DNA of 64,000 nucleotides from JAAXKN01 sp050259615 (GTDB taxonomy: Bacteria; Bacteroidota; Ignavibacteria; Ignavibacteriales; SURF-24). Shown piece by piece: positions 44,227 through 53,588 of this stretch. The notes under the pieces are model-generated. The model was given only the letters and a program-made list of their open reading frames with translations, searched no databases and was not told the DNA's origin. Position numbers and translations under genes: made by a program. The DNA lies in the NCBI GenBank assembly GCA_050259615.1, contig JBLNAZ010000020.1, positions 1 to 64,000 of the forward strand. Direction: 5' to 3'. Positions within the stretch are counted from its first letter, which is position 1, and each line of letters starts with the position of its first letter.

Positions 44227-45513
44227 ATGCATGAAAATATTAAATACATCAGGCAGGAAGAATTTGAAAATGAAGTATTAAATGCGGGCAAAGTGGCAGT
44301 GGATTTTTATTCAACCGAATGCCCTCCCTGCGAAGCTCTGGCAAGCAAATATGAAACACTAAGCAGCATTTATGGCGATGACATAAAATTCATTAAAATT
44401 TTCAGGCAGGAAAGCCGCGAGCTTGCACTTTCACTTGGCGTTACATCCTCGCCCACAGTTCTGTTCTATGACCATGGAAAACTTACAGGCGAGAGGCTTT
44501 CAGGAGGAATAAAAAGAGCCGACCTGGTTAAAAACCTCGACGCACTTTTACCCATGGAAAGAGTGGGAGAGCTTAAGAAGAAAATTAAACCTGTTGAAAC
44601 CGAATGCGACGTTCTTATTATTGGAGCAGGCCCGGCAGGACTTACTTCGGCAATATATACAGCGCAGGCAAAACTTAAAACAATTGTAGTGGATAAAGAG
44701 CTCCCTGGCGGACAGGTGAAAGTTACTCATCAGGTAAGCAATTATCCGGGCTTTACAGAACCTGTTTCAGGCTATATGCTTATGCATTATATGGCTGAAC
44801 AGGCAAAGTCGGCCGGGGTTGACTTCAGAGCTGCAGTTGACGTGACTGAAATTAATCTACAGGATAAATATATTGTAATTGACGGTTTTGAGAAAATATC
44901 GGCTGAAAAGATAGTGCTTGCCACCGGAAGTTCACCACGGTCCCTAAACGTAAAGGGTGAGAAGGAGTATAAAGGCCAGGGAATATCCTACTGCGCCACA
45001 TGCGACGCCAAATTTTTTGAAGGCAGGCATGCAGTTGTAATAGGCGGGGGAAATTCGGCAATTGAAGAGGCCCTTTTCATTACCAAATTCGCCTCGAAGG
45101 TTACGGTTATACACCAGTTCGACAAGCTGCAGGCAAATAAACTGGCGCAGGAAAAGGCTTTTGCAAACCGGAAAATTGAATTCATTTTCGAGCATGAGCC
45201 GAGGGAATTTGTGAAGAACGGACAAAGTGTAAATGAGGTTGTAATGGAAGACCTCAGGACACATGAATTAAAACGCCTTAAGTGCGACGGAGTGTTCATT
45301 TTTGCCGGCATGAAACCTAATATCTCTGAATTCTGCGATAACTTTGAGCTGGATAACTGGGGATATGTAAAAGTGGACAGCGGAATGCATACAAACCTGA
45401 AAGATGTTTTTGCAGTGGGAGACGTTGCAAGCAAACCTTACAGGCAGATAACAACAGCCGTTTCAGACGGGACTGTTGCTGCTATTACAATCTCAAAAGA
45501 ATTCGAAGGCTAA
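44227..45513 (+). CDS. Thioredoxin-thioredoxin reductase fusion
   Basis: A 428-residue two-domain protein. Residues 1-110 form a thioredoxin fold whose active site reads ECPPC (Cys 32 and 35) instead of WCGPC. Residues 125-428 form a complete FAD-dependent thioredoxin reductase, with GAGPAGLTSA, redox CATC (256 and 259), GGGNSAIEEA and a C-terminal VGDVA. An ATG at 44182 inside the radical SAM gene would add 15 residues; I prefer the ATG at 44227, 16 nt after the radical SAM stop, with GGGAG upstream. It could keep cysteines of the small peptide or its maturase reduced, or reduce a metalloid. The gene ends at a 16-bp terminator. Confidence 0.88.
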   Translation: MHENIKYIRQEEFENEVLNAGKVAVDFYSTECPPCEALASKYETLSSIYGDDIKFIKIFRQESRELALSLGVTSSPTVLFYDHGKLTGERLSGGIKRADLVKNLDALLPMERVGELKKKIKPVETECDVLIIGAGPAGLTSAIYTAQAKLKTIVVDKELPGGQVKVTHQVSNYPGFTEPVSGYMLMHYMAEQAKSAGVDFRAAVDVTEINLQDKYIVIDGFEKISAEKIVLATGSSPRSLNVKGEKEYKGQGISYCATCDAKFFEGRHAVVIGGGNSAIEEALFITKFASKVTVIHQFDKLQANKLAQEKAFANRKIEFIFEHEPREFVKNGQSVNEVVMEDLRTHELKRLKCDGVFIFAGMKPNISEFCDNFELDNWGYVKVDSGMHTNLKDVFAVGDVASKPYRQITTAVSDGTVAAITISKEFEG

Positions 45514-45534
45514 GTTCAAGGTTCAAAGTTCAAG
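45514..45534. repeat. Triplicate 7-bp tandem repeat
   Basis: GTTCAAG, GTTCAAA and GTTCAAG are head to tail immediately after the stop codon of the fusion gene and just before the terminator stem. Function unknown; it may be slippage-derived. Confidence 0.6.
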
Positions 45535-45573
45535 GTATAAAAAGGTCAGGAATTTATCTGGCCTTTTTATACC
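45534..45573. terminator. Bidirectional terminator between convergent genes
   Basis: GGTATAAAAAGGTCAG and CTGGCCTTTTTATACC form a 16-bp stem with one G-U. One arm contains the stop codon of the histidine kinase on the other strand. Confidence 0.9.
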
Positions 45574-48356
45574 GGTATAGTAAAATAGAATGTTGTGCCT
45601 TTACCCTCTTCAGATTCCACCCAGATATTTCCGCCATGATGCTCAACAATTCTCTTGCAGATGGCAAGACCGATTCCGGTTCCCGGATAAGACTCCCTGT
45701 CGTGCAGTCTCTGGAATATTACAAATATTCTTTCTTTGAACTGCGGATCAATGCCAATTCCATTGTCCTTGACGGAAAAAAGCCACAGCTTGTCCTTCTT
45801 TTCCGCGCTGATACCGATTTCAGGATCATTCTGACCCCTGAATTTTATGGCATTTGAAATCAGATTCTGAAATACCTGGCGGATCTGTGTTGTATCTGCA
45901 TAAATTACAGGGAGTTTTCCATATTTAATTTTGGCGCTGTTTTCTTCAATAGTCACCTTAAGATCGGTAATAACATTATGCATAACCGCGTTTAAGTCAG
46001 TATTCACAAAGTTTTCGCCCTTTACTGTTATTCGGGAGAATGAGAGCAGGTCCTGTATAAGTGACTGCATTCTTCTGGAGCCTTCAATTATAAATTCAAG
46101 CAGCTGATCAGCCCTTTCGTCGAGCTTATTCCGGTATCCTCTTGAAAGCATCTGAGTATAATTGGCAATTACTCTGAGAGGCTCCTGCAGATCGTGCGAA
46201 GCCACATAGGCAAACTGCTCAAGTTCCTCGTTTGAACGCTCGAGGTTTCTGAGTGTCTCCTCAAGCTGCAGCATCATCTTTTCCCTCTCAGTTATATCAA
46301 GCACCAGCGAGAGCACCGAAATGAGCTCCCCGTTTGAATCCACAAGAGCCGAGTTATACCACTCGCATGTAATAACAGAGCCGTCTTTACGGTAATTGCG
46401 GTTCGTATGCAGATTGCTGGTTTTCTTTGAGGCGAACATTGCAGCACTGAGTTCTGAAACTCTCTGTGCGTCATCCTCATGAACCCATCTGAAATCACCG
46501 ATGTTTTTGCCGATAACTTCATCAGCCTTCCAGCCGAAGATCTCCTCGGCTTTGCCCGACCAGCTTTTTATCTGGTATCCATTATTGAACTCAACTACAG
46601 CCAGCGGGGAATTCTCGACGTGAAACTTCAGGTGCTGAAGTGCAACCTGAAGCGATTTTTCGGCCTGTTTTTGCTCTGTAACATCCAGAATAACAAAAAT
46701 AATAAGTACAATCTCCCCCTGAGTGTTGCGCACAGGCTCTACAAAATAGGAAAGAGTTCTTTCCCTGCCTGTATTTTTATTGCGCAGGCACAGCTCATAA
46801 TTCTTTACAAATTCACCTTTAACTGCTCTTGAGATGGGCCATTCTTCCAGGGGCATAACTTTCCCGTCGGGATAGAAAAGGCCGAACCTTTCATTATACT
46901 CATTGAGGTTTGATGGCAAGCTTTCACCCTGTAAACCGAGCATGGCAATACCTGCCTTGTTAAATGAATTTATTTTGCCATAGGGATCGCTTACGCCAAC
47001 TCCGGCGGGCAGGTTCTCAATTATAGCAGCCAGTTTACCGCGTTCAATTTCAAGTGCTTCGGAAAGTTCCTTGTAACGCCTTTCACTCTCGCGCAGCCGC
47101 TCTTCGTCATTTTTGCGTTCAGTAATATCCCTCCATGCAACAATTCCGCCCGTAATTTCCCCCTGCCTGGATCTTATCGGGGCAGCATTGCACAATAAAT
47201 GGAGCGACTCGCCTTTGGAATTAATCTGAATTACTTCGGCGTTAATTACCTCCTCACCCTTTTCAATTGCACGCACAAGAGGCAGGTTCTCCGTTTTCAT
47301 TTCAGTTATGCCATCCGGGTAATAAACGTTCCACTTTTCAGCAACCGCATCAGCCGACATCCCCCGGTGAGCTCCGCCGAGTTTTTCTTCTCCGTAGCGG
47401 CTGACCATACGAATGTTTATATCCTTTGCATCTGCAATCGTAATTCCTTCAGGCACAAATTCCATCAGTGCATCAAGTATGAGCTTGCTTTCTTCTATTT
47501 CAGCTTCTGCCCGTCTTTTATCGCTTATGTCATAAAATGTACTTACTGCAGCAATGATATCGCCATCGGCATTCTTAACAGGAGCTGCATTAACTGAAAG
47601 ATATGTAAAGATCCCGTCGCCTCTTTTATACAGCATCTCCTCACCCAGAACCACCTCTCCTTTTACTGCTCTTACAATCGGGTATTCTTCCGGAGCGTAA
47701 GGGATTTTATAGTCGTGCATTGCGCCGTATTTTGAATAACCTGTTAAGCCATCTACCTGGATCAATGGATGACCCAGCAGTCTGGATGCTTGTTCATTAT
47801 GGTATAGCAGCTTCCCCGACGGAGCTTCAGCAATTGATACCCCGGAGGGCATCTGAGCCATTATGGAATTAAACCATGCACGTTCAAGCTCAAGTGTCTG
47901 CAGAAGCTCTTTATTCTTTTCAGGCTTTGGACTGCTTTCTTTCCAGCTCAGTGCAATACTTTTCTCTAATGACGAAATATTGACGTCAATTATGCCTTTT
48001 TCACGTCTGTTTTTAATTTTATATGAAAGCGATGTAATATTAACAGGAAGGTGGTTTTTCAAAACCTTACGAATTGCGTTATACAGTTTTACGTTCTGCT
48101 TTTCGGGAAAGAGATCTGATAAACCTGTGCCTGCTGCTGCTTCCCTGTCAAGCCTCAGATGTCTTGCAGCGGCTTCATTGATAAATGCAACTGTAAAGCC
48201 TTCTGTAGTTTTCCCCTTTGCGCGTTCCGGTAAATCTCCTGCGGGTAGGATTACTGCAAAAGGCTCAATAAGATTTTCAAATACAGAAAACAGCTCACCG
48301 TTTCCGCCTGGCAGCGTGCTGTTCCGGGCAGATGCATCAGTATGATTTCTTTCCAT
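45567..48356 (-). CDS. Multi-PAS hybrid-free sensor histidine kinase
   Basis: A 929-residue cytoplasmic kinase with no transmembrane segment. Five PAS-type domains run in series (about residues 20-135, 155-275, 285-405, 420-545 and 555-680), several ending in the DITE/DVTE linker motif. Then comes HisKA with the phospho-acceptor in FAYVASHDLQEPLR, and HATPase_c with NLISNAIKF, DNGIGI and GTGIGLAI. No receiver domain or cognate regulator gene is adjacent. The frame extends 62 codons upstream through a terminator stem; I choose the ATG at 48356. The sensed signal is unknown. Confidence 0.87.
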   Translation of the reverse strand: MERNHTDASARNSTLPGGNGELFSVFENLIEPFAVILPAGDLPERAKGKTTEGFTVAFINEAAARHLRLDREAAAGTGLSDLFPEKQNVKLYNAIRKVLKNHLPVNITSLSYKIKNRREKGIIDVNISSLEKSIALSWKESSPKPEKNKELLQTLELERAWFNSIMAQMPSGVSIAEAPSGKLLYHNEQASRLLGHPLIQVDGLTGYSKYGAMHDYKIPYAPEEYPIVRAVKGEVVLGEEMLYKRGDGIFTYLSVNAAPVKNADGDIIAAVSTFYDISDKRRAEAEIEESKLILDALMEFVPEGITIADAKDINIRMVSRYGEEKLGGAHRGMSADAVAEKWNVYYPDGITEMKTENLPLVRAIEKGEEVINAEVIQINSKGESLHLLCNAAPIRSRQGEITGGIVAWRDITERKNDEERLRESERRYKELSEALEIERGKLAAIIENLPAGVGVSDPYGKINSFNKAGIAMLGLQGESLPSNLNEYNERFGLFYPDGKVMPLEEWPISRAVKGEFVKNYELCLRNKNTGRERTLSYFVEPVRNTQGEIVLIIFVILDVTEQKQAEKSLQVALQHLKFHVENSPLAVVEFNNGYQIKSWSGKAEEIFGWKADEVIGKNIGDFRWVHEDDAQRVSELSAAMFASKKTSNLHTNRNYRKDGSVITCEWYNSALVDSNGELISVLSLVLDITEREKMMLQLEETLRNLERSNEELEQFAYVASHDLQEPLRVIANYTQMLSRGYRNKLDERADQLLEFIIEGSRRMQSLIQDLLSFSRITVKGENFVNTDLNAVMHNVITDLKVTIEENSAKIKYGKLPVIYADTTQIRQVFQNLISNAIKFRGQNDPEIGISAEKKDKLWLFSVKDNGIGIDPQFKERIFVIFQRLHDRESYPGTGIGLAICKRIVEHHGGNIWVESEEGKGTTFYFTIPV

Positions 48357-48491
48357 ACAGGACTTCTTCCAAATGGGCTTATTATTAATATTTCCGGACT
48401 TCTGCGGACAGAAAAAGAATAAACCGAATCCGCAGGTCCGGTCTAGGAAAAAATAAGGGAAATAGGTTATAATAGCAAGGAGAGAACGCCT

Positions 48492-48528
48492 CCTGCCCCC
48501 AAAGTCAGATCTGCTTCCGGGGGGCAGG
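48492..48528. terminator. Terminator between the peroxiredoxin and kinase genes
   Basis: CCTGCCCCC and GGGGGCAGG form a 9-bp stem. A CTTTTAT tract follows on the plus strand; on the minus strand it lies just after the peroxiredoxin stop. Confidence 0.65.
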
Positions 48529-48551
48529 CTTTTATCATACATTACGGGCTC

Positions 48552-49067
48552 TTAGAGCAGTTTTGACGCAAGATTGTATGCCTGCTCCGAGTGTGTGGTT
48601 ACGTCGACATTCCGGATTATGGTATTAATAATTCCCTTCTTGTCAATTATGAAAGTTATTCTGTTATCCATTCCAAGTTTATTTAAGACGCCATAGGTTT
48701 TCGAGACATTTTTATCCTTATCGGAAAGAAGAGGGAAATTCAGGTGGTAATCGTCTATGAACTTCTTAATGTCTTCTTTAGAATCCACACTGACTCCAAG
48801 AACCGTAATATTGCTTTTCTTAAATCTGCCCATATCGTCCCTGATTCCGCAGGCTTCCTTAGTGCAGCCCGAGGTTCCGGCCTTTGGATAAAAGTAAAGA
48901 ATAACGGGCGACTTATCCCTGAAGGAAGAAAGACTGTAGCTCTTGCCTGAAGCATCCTGAAGCGTGAAGTCGGGCGCTTTGTCGCCTTCCTTCAATTGAG
49001 GGACATCTCCTCCCAGGACTGCAAAAATAAGACTGCTGAAGACTGAAACTAAAAATAACCTTAACAT
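48552..49067 (-). CDS. Exported peroxiredoxin, PrxQ/Bcp type
   Basis: A 171-residue thiol peroxidase. A signal peptide spans about residues 1-19. The active site reads YPKAGTSGCTKEAC, with peroxidatic and resolving cysteines five positions apart, the atypical two-Cys PrxQ arrangement. APDFTLQDASGK and SKTYGVLNK complete the fold. Periplasmic location is unusual for Bcp-type enzymes and would need an exported reductant. It probably detoxifies peroxides outside the inner membrane. Confidence 0.87.
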   Translation of the reverse strand: MLRLFLVSVFSSLIFAVLGGDVPQLKEGDKAPDFTLQDASGKSYSLSSFRDKSPVILYFYPKAGTSGCTKEACGIRDDMGRFKKSNITVLGVSVDSKEDIKKFIDDYHLNFPLLSDKDKNVSKTYGVLNKLGMDNRITFIIDKKGIINTIIRNVDVTTHSEQAYNLASKLL

Positions 49068-49158
49068 AAAAGTTCCTCAAATGCTGTTGTTATTATTATA
49101 ACGCTTTGTATAAGGGTAAAAGTTCAATGGGAACGCCTGGACTGGAATGACCGTCTGG

Positions 49159-50661
49159 CTATTTCACCTTCTTTTCCTTTTCAACCTGCTCTGCAAGGTT
49201 TGCCTTCACCTTGGGAAGGTTTTTAAGTATGTTTTCATCCTTAGGGTTTGCCAGGAGCCCCCGTTCCCAGATTTCGATAACTTTATTCCAGTCCTTCCGG
49301 ATTGAATAAAGGCATCCCAGATTATAATAATAACTGCTGTTTTGGGGCTGAAGTTCTATCAGCTTCTTATAATCCTTTGCAGCATCTTCGTACTGCTTAA
49401 GGGCAAGAAGGCACTGCGCACGGTTTATCCGGGCAGGAAGCGACTTTGAATTGAATCTTATTGCTGAAGAAAAATCGGTGGCTGCCTCGTTCAGCTTCCC
49501 CAGGTTCCTTAAGCATATTCCCCTGTTAATTAAAAGCGTATCGTTGATTTCATACTTCAATGCTTCAGAGAAATTCTTAACGGCAGCTTCCAGGCGCCCC
49601 GTTTTATAGCTGCAGTTGCCGAGATACTTGTAAAGTGTGAAGTAACCGGGATCCAGCGCGAGGGCCTTCCGGAAGTCCTCTTCTGCTTTTTTATAATCAC
49701 CTTCTTCATAAAACAGGCTTCCGCGGTTGCTGTATGCGGCAGTAAACTTCGGGTCAATTTTAATTGCATCCGTATAGAGCGATATTTTCCCGGCTCTGCT
49801 TCCAGTGCTGTCAGCTTTATGGAAAAGTTTGAGTGCTTCTGCATTAATGAGGCGGTCCTTAGGATTATAATTATCCAGTTCATTCAGTGCAATCTGGGTT
49901 ATGCCTTCTTTATACTTTGGAGGAGCCGATTCTACTGCCTTAACAATGCCTGAAGAGTATATTCTCAGATCCTCATCAGTTTCATTTTCCGAAAGCGGTT
50001 TAAGCTTTGTAATTATTTCACCGGGCAGTATTGCAATACCGTATGGGCTGTTCTGCACAGCAGGGCTGCCGCTTTCAGATTTTGGGACGTCTATTTCATT
50101 CAGCATCCTCTTTAAGGCAAGCCAGCAGCGGAGTCTTTCCTCCTTTTTCCCGCATTCCGAGAGTATGCGTATCTGCCTTCTCATGAGGCCTGTTTTCATC
50201 CGGCTTAAGTCGAGGTTTGTGGTAGCAAAAATTGCCATGCTTACAAGTTTTTTATCTGAACGCTGGTTCTGGAAAAGAATTTCCAGCCGCCTTTGAACGG
50301 CATTCAGCATGCGGAAACTAATCTCCGAAAAAGAGATTTCAGGCATGAAGTCATTTGAAATGGAGGAGTAAACTGCCAGTGCATCAACCTGGAGTGATAC
50401 TTTCTCTATTTCCACCAGCAGGGAGTCGAAATCATTTGAGGAGTTGTCTAATATTTCGCCTGAAGAAAGCAGATCTGAAATTTCAGTTATCTTTTTAGCC
50501 GAAGGGCTGTTATACTGCCTTTCGAGGCCGTTTACTTCATGCGATAAATTCCTTAATATCTTAATGGAATTAATTGGACTTATTCCTGCAGAATCCTGTG
50601 CGGAAATACCTGCAGAAAACATGGAGATAATAAATAGCAGTATAAAATACTTCCATCTCAT
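49159..50661 (-). CDS. Exported TPR-repeat protein
   Basis: A 500-residue protein with signal peptide (about residues 1-21, ending GISAQ). The N-terminal half is a helical domain of unknown type. Residues 290-490 contain five or more tetratricopeptide repeats, for example AAYSNRGSLFYEEGDYKKAE, ALDPGYFTLYKYLGNCSYKT and YYNLGCLYSIRKDWNKVIEI. These scaffold protein-protein contacts in the periplasm or at the outer membrane. The frame extends 31 codons upstream, but the ATG at 50661 (MRWKYFILL) begins the signal peptide. Confidence 0.8.
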   Translation of the reverse strand: MRWKYFILLFIISMFSAGISAQDSAGISPINSIKILRNLSHEVNGLERQYNSPSAKKITEISDLLSSGEILDNSSNDFDSLLVEIEKVSLQVDALAVYSSISNDFMPEISFSEISFRMLNAVQRRLEILFQNQRSDKKLVSMAIFATTNLDLSRMKTGLMRRQIRILSECGKKEERLRCWLALKRMLNEIDVPKSESGSPAVQNSPYGIAILPGEIITKLKPLSENETDEDLRIYSSGIVKAVESAPPKYKEGITQIALNELDNYNPKDRLINAEALKLFHKADSTGSRAGKISLYTDAIKIDPKFTAAYSNRGSLFYEEGDYKKAEEDFRKALALDPGYFTLYKYLGNCSYKTGRLEAAVKNFSEALKYEINDTLLINRGICLRNLGKLNEAATDFSSAIRFNSKSLPARINRAQCLLALKQYEDAAKDYKKLIELQPQNSSYYYNLGCLYSIRKDWNKVIEIWERGLLANPKDENILKNLPKVKANLAEQVEKEKKVK

Positions 50662-50730
50662 CGTTATCAAACCAATTTCACAAAGGCTGTTACATTCAGG
50701 CGCGCAGTAATGAACTGACGTAAAAAAGAT

Positions 50731-50779
50731 AAAGATTAGCAGTAAAAGAAGCAATGCTTCTCTTAATCTGCTAATCTTT
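50731..50779 (-). terminator. Terminator after the chemotaxis receptor gene
   Basis: AAAGATTAGCAG and CTGCTAATCTTT (12 bp) enclose an inner AGAAGC/GCTTCT stem. On the minus strand ATCTTTTTTACG follows. Confidence 0.88.
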
Positions 50780-50787
50780 AATGAAGT

Positions 50788-52701
50788 TTAGTGCTCGTGG
50801 AGGGATATTTCAGATCCGGTATTGAATTTACTTACAAGCGTCTGCAGGCCGAGCGTAAGGCGCTCAAGGCCTTCGGCAGCTTCAGCCACCTGGTGAATTC
50901 CTGCAGAGGACTGGCGTGTCACATCTGTAATAGCCTCTACACTTTTACTGATTTCTTCGCTTGCAGCCGACTGTTCCTGACTGGCTGAAGCGATCTGCAG
51001 AATAAGTTCAGATACCTTTTCAGTTCCCATGATAATTTCATCCAGTGCCGCACCCGCCCGGTTAGCAAGCGCCTTTCCATTTTCCACTTCGAGTGTACCC
51101 TTGGAAATTGAGTTGATCGCTGCAGCAGTATCATTCTGGATGTGGCTGATCATCTGGGATATTTCCTTAGTAGCCTTAGTGGTCTTTTCGGCAAGTTTGC
51201 GGACCTCGTCGGCTACAACTGCAAAGCCGCGTCCCTGTTCACCGGCACGCGCAGCCTCAATTGCGGCGTTGAGTGCAAGCAGGTTTGTCTGGTCTGCAAT
51301 GTCGTCAATAACCTGAATAATCTCGCCGATCTGGCCGCTGTTTCTGCCCAGTTCCTCTACTGTCGAAGCGGATGTTAAGACGACCTCTGCAATCTTGTTC
51401 ATTCCGGAAATAGTCTCTTTTACCACTCTGCCGCCGTCGCGTGCTTTTTCACCTGCATCCCTTGCAGTGTCAGCAGCAAGCGAAGAATTCTGCGTGGTAT
51501 CAATTATGGTCCTTGTCATCTGGTCAATTGCTGATGCAATTTCAGCTGCCTGCTCAGCCTGGCTTGTGCTGCCTTTGGCAATCTCCTCTGTGCTTGAGGA
51601 GATCTGAGCGCTTGCAGTAGCAGTCTCCCCCACCGCCCCGGCGACATTGGATACCATATAATTGAAATTTTCTACTGTACTGTTGAAACCATTGAACAGC
51701 CTGCCGATAATGTCGTCATTATCGCTGTGAAGTCTTACAGTCAGATCTCCATTTGAAAACTTTTCCATTCCCCGGAGCATTTCTTCAACAGATCTTGAAA
51801 GATATTCTTTTTGTTGTTCCGATTCCTTAACGGCTTCTTCTACTTTTTTCTCAACGCCCGCCTTTTCGGCCGAGAGATGATCCAGCGTCTGGTTCAGGCT
51901 GCTAACCATTTTACTCATAGACTGGGCAAGCATTTGTGTTTCATCTTTACTGTTTACAGAAAGAGAAAGGCTCAGATCGCCATCGGCTATTTTCTTTGCA
52001 GTCTCTGCAAGATAATGAATGGGTTTTATGATCTTCTTCAGGACAATGAAAGTAATGAATAAGAATACGGCATACAGTACTGTGCCTGCCCCGATATTTG
52101 TCAGGAGAGTCTTTGTTCTGCCCGATTCAATATCCTGGAGCGAGTAGTCGGCGCCGACAACAAAAACCTTTCCTTTCGGAGTAGTAAAAGGAATCAGCAC
52201 TGAACGCAGGGTACCCCAGCGATCGGTATACTCCTCAAAGTGAATTTCCTTATCCTTAAAGGTTTCATGCATTTTCTCTGAAGCTTCAGAATAAACCTGA
52301 TAGAAAGGCGAGTAAGTGCCCTTTTCAAGCTCTTCATCTGTAGCGCTGGAGGAAGTAAAATGTATTGAATCATCCGGAGTTTCAACCATTGTATAGACAT
52401 ACTTGAGGCCCAGTTTGTTTGTAATAAGGCTGAGTTTTTTAGTATTCTCCAGATTTTCCTGTTCCGAAACAGCAGTGGCGCTGTCTATACGGTCGTGGTA
52501 CTCATTCCCGAATGCATAATAGGCGCTGTATGCACCGGAGATCAGTTTATCATCTATTGATTTTGAAAGAATCGATTTCTCATTTTCGTAGGAATAGTAA
52601 GTGTAAAAAACTATCATAACGAACCCGAACAAAGAGATCAGGAGCATTATTTTGTCCCTGATCAGAAGATTCCCCATTTTATGTTTAAGTGCCCGGATCA
52701 T
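50788..52701 (-). CDS. Methyl-accepting chemotaxis protein
   Basis: A 637-residue receptor. It has an N-terminal transmembrane helix (about residues 18-36), a periplasmic ligand domain, a second helix (about 205-228) and a HAMP domain (to about 285). A second HAMP-like stretch (about 315-365) precedes the signalling domain. The hairpin tip reads DQTNLLALNAAIEAARAGE, and flanking Glu/Gln pairs are likely methylation sites. It couples to CheA/CheW, none of which is in the window. The ligand is unknown. Confidence 0.9.
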   Translation of the reverse strand: MIRALKHKMGNLLIRDKIMLLISLFGFVMIVFYTYYSYENEKSILSKSIDDKLISGAYSAYYAFGNEYHDRIDSATAVSEQENLENTKKLSLITNKLGLKYVYTMVETPDDSIHFTSSSATDEELEKGTYSPFYQVYSEASEKMHETFKDKEIHFEEYTDRWGTLRSVLIPFTTPKGKVFVVGADYSLQDIESGRTKTLLTNIGAGTVLYAVFLFITFIVLKKIIKPIHYLAETAKKIADGDLSLSLSVNSKDETQMLAQSMSKMVSSLNQTLDHLSAEKAGVEKKVEEAVKESEQQKEYLSRSVEEMLRGMEKFSNGDLTVRLHSDNDDIIGRLFNGFNSTVENFNYMVSNVAGAVGETATASAQISSSTEEIAKGSTSQAEQAAEIASAIDQMTRTIIDTTQNSSLAADTARDAGEKARDGGRVVKETISGMNKIAEVVLTSASTVEELGRNSGQIGEIIQVIDDIADQTNLLALNAAIEAARAGEQGRGFAVVADEVRKLAEKTTKATKEISQMISHIQNDTAAAINSISKGTLEVENGKALANRAGAALDEIIMGTEKVSELILQIASASQEQSAASEEISKSVEAITDVTRQSSAGIHQVAEAAEGLERLTLGLQTLVSKFNTGSEISLHEH

Positions 52702-52739
52702 ATAAGCTTTCCCCTCAAATAATTTGTTATGGAAGCGGT

Positions 52740-52771
52740 TGCTGAGCCGGAGTTAAAGTTCCGGCTCAGCA
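52740..52771. terminator. Hairpin between the porin and chemotaxis receptor genes
   Basis: TGCTGAGCCGGA and TCCGGCTCAGCA form a 12-bp stem with an 8-nt loop; no U-run follows. Confidence 0.6.
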
Positions 52772-52814
52772 CAGGCTAAGACAATTGAATGCCGCAAAAG
52801 GTTTAATATATTAC

Positions 52815-53588
52815 TTATAAACTGACCTTAAAAACAACGTATGTGTTTTTGACGTGCGGGTTCATAATAAAGGAAAGTCCCACGGGAAGATTGAAATCCT
52901 GCGTGATTTTAATTTCTTTTGAAACATTAAATCCCAGGTTGATCACCTGGAACTTATCGGATGTAACACAGTGCCATACGCTCGGTCCCTGTGCGGCACC
53001 GGCAAAAAAGTTAAGCGAAGTCCCGTTAAATTTAACCGGGTAGCCTAATTCAACATAAAGAGATTTCTGATCAGGCAGATCGTTATATATATTGCTGCTC
53101 AGTGTAAAACTGACAGGAAATGCTTCGGGTCCTGTATATATAAAGGCAGCCTCCATAGTATGGGCGCCTTCGCCGTTATTCTTGAAGTCAGAGAGTTTAA
53201 GGCTGTCTATATAAGGATAATAATAATCTGTTGCCGTAGCCGAAAACGTACCAACTGAAGTTTCATAAGAATATTTAAGATAGAAGTCATTTTCAGCATA
53301 ATTTCCCGTTATGCCGTAGGATCCCCAAAGTCCCAGACTGAAACTTCCTGCTGAATTAAGGTTCAGGTCAAATGAACCGTAAGGCTGTATCTGCGGAACC
53401 GCCGGAGAGCCCCCAAGCTCTATTCCGCGCCATACATAGCGGCTTACAACGTCGGCGCCAAAATTAAATGAATACGGCTTAGCTTCCACTTTTGTAGAAT
53501 CTTCCGCTTCCTGAGCCTGAAGAAGTGAAGAACTCATTAAAAATGAAATAAAAATAATCACAGGCAGGTAAAAATATTTCGAACGCAT
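52815..53588 (-). CDS. TorF-like outer membrane porin
   Basis: A 257-residue outer membrane protein with signal peptide (1-25, ending LQAQ). The early strand segment SFNFGADVVSRYVWRGIE and the phrase GSFDLNLN resemble the TorF family of putative porins, and alternating strands end in VVFKVSL. It probably forms a small barrel for passive diffusion. The substrate is unknown. Confidence 0.78.
   Translation of the reverse strand: MRSKYFYLPVIIFISFLMSSSLLQAQEAEDSTKVEAKPYSFNFGADVVSRYVWRGIELGGSPAVPQIQPYGSFDLNLNSAGSFSLGLWGSYGITGNYAENDFYLKYSYETSVGTFSATATDYYYPYIDSLKLSDFKNNGEGAHTMEAAFIYTGPEAFPVSFTLSSNIYNDLPDQKSLYVELGYPVKFNGTSLNFFAGAAQGPSVWHCVTSDKFQVINLGFNVSKEIKITQDFNLPVGLSFIMNPHVKNTYVVFKVSL

Noticed and set aside
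48357..48542. N-terminal 62 residues of the kinase frame
   Set aside because: The stretch runs through a terminator stem (48492-48528) and contains no domain; the ATG at 48356 is the likely start.
50662..50754. Extra 31 codons before the TPR protein
   Set aside because: The extension overlaps the terminator stem region of the chemotaxis gene spacer and precedes a clear signal peptide that begins at the ATG at 50661.
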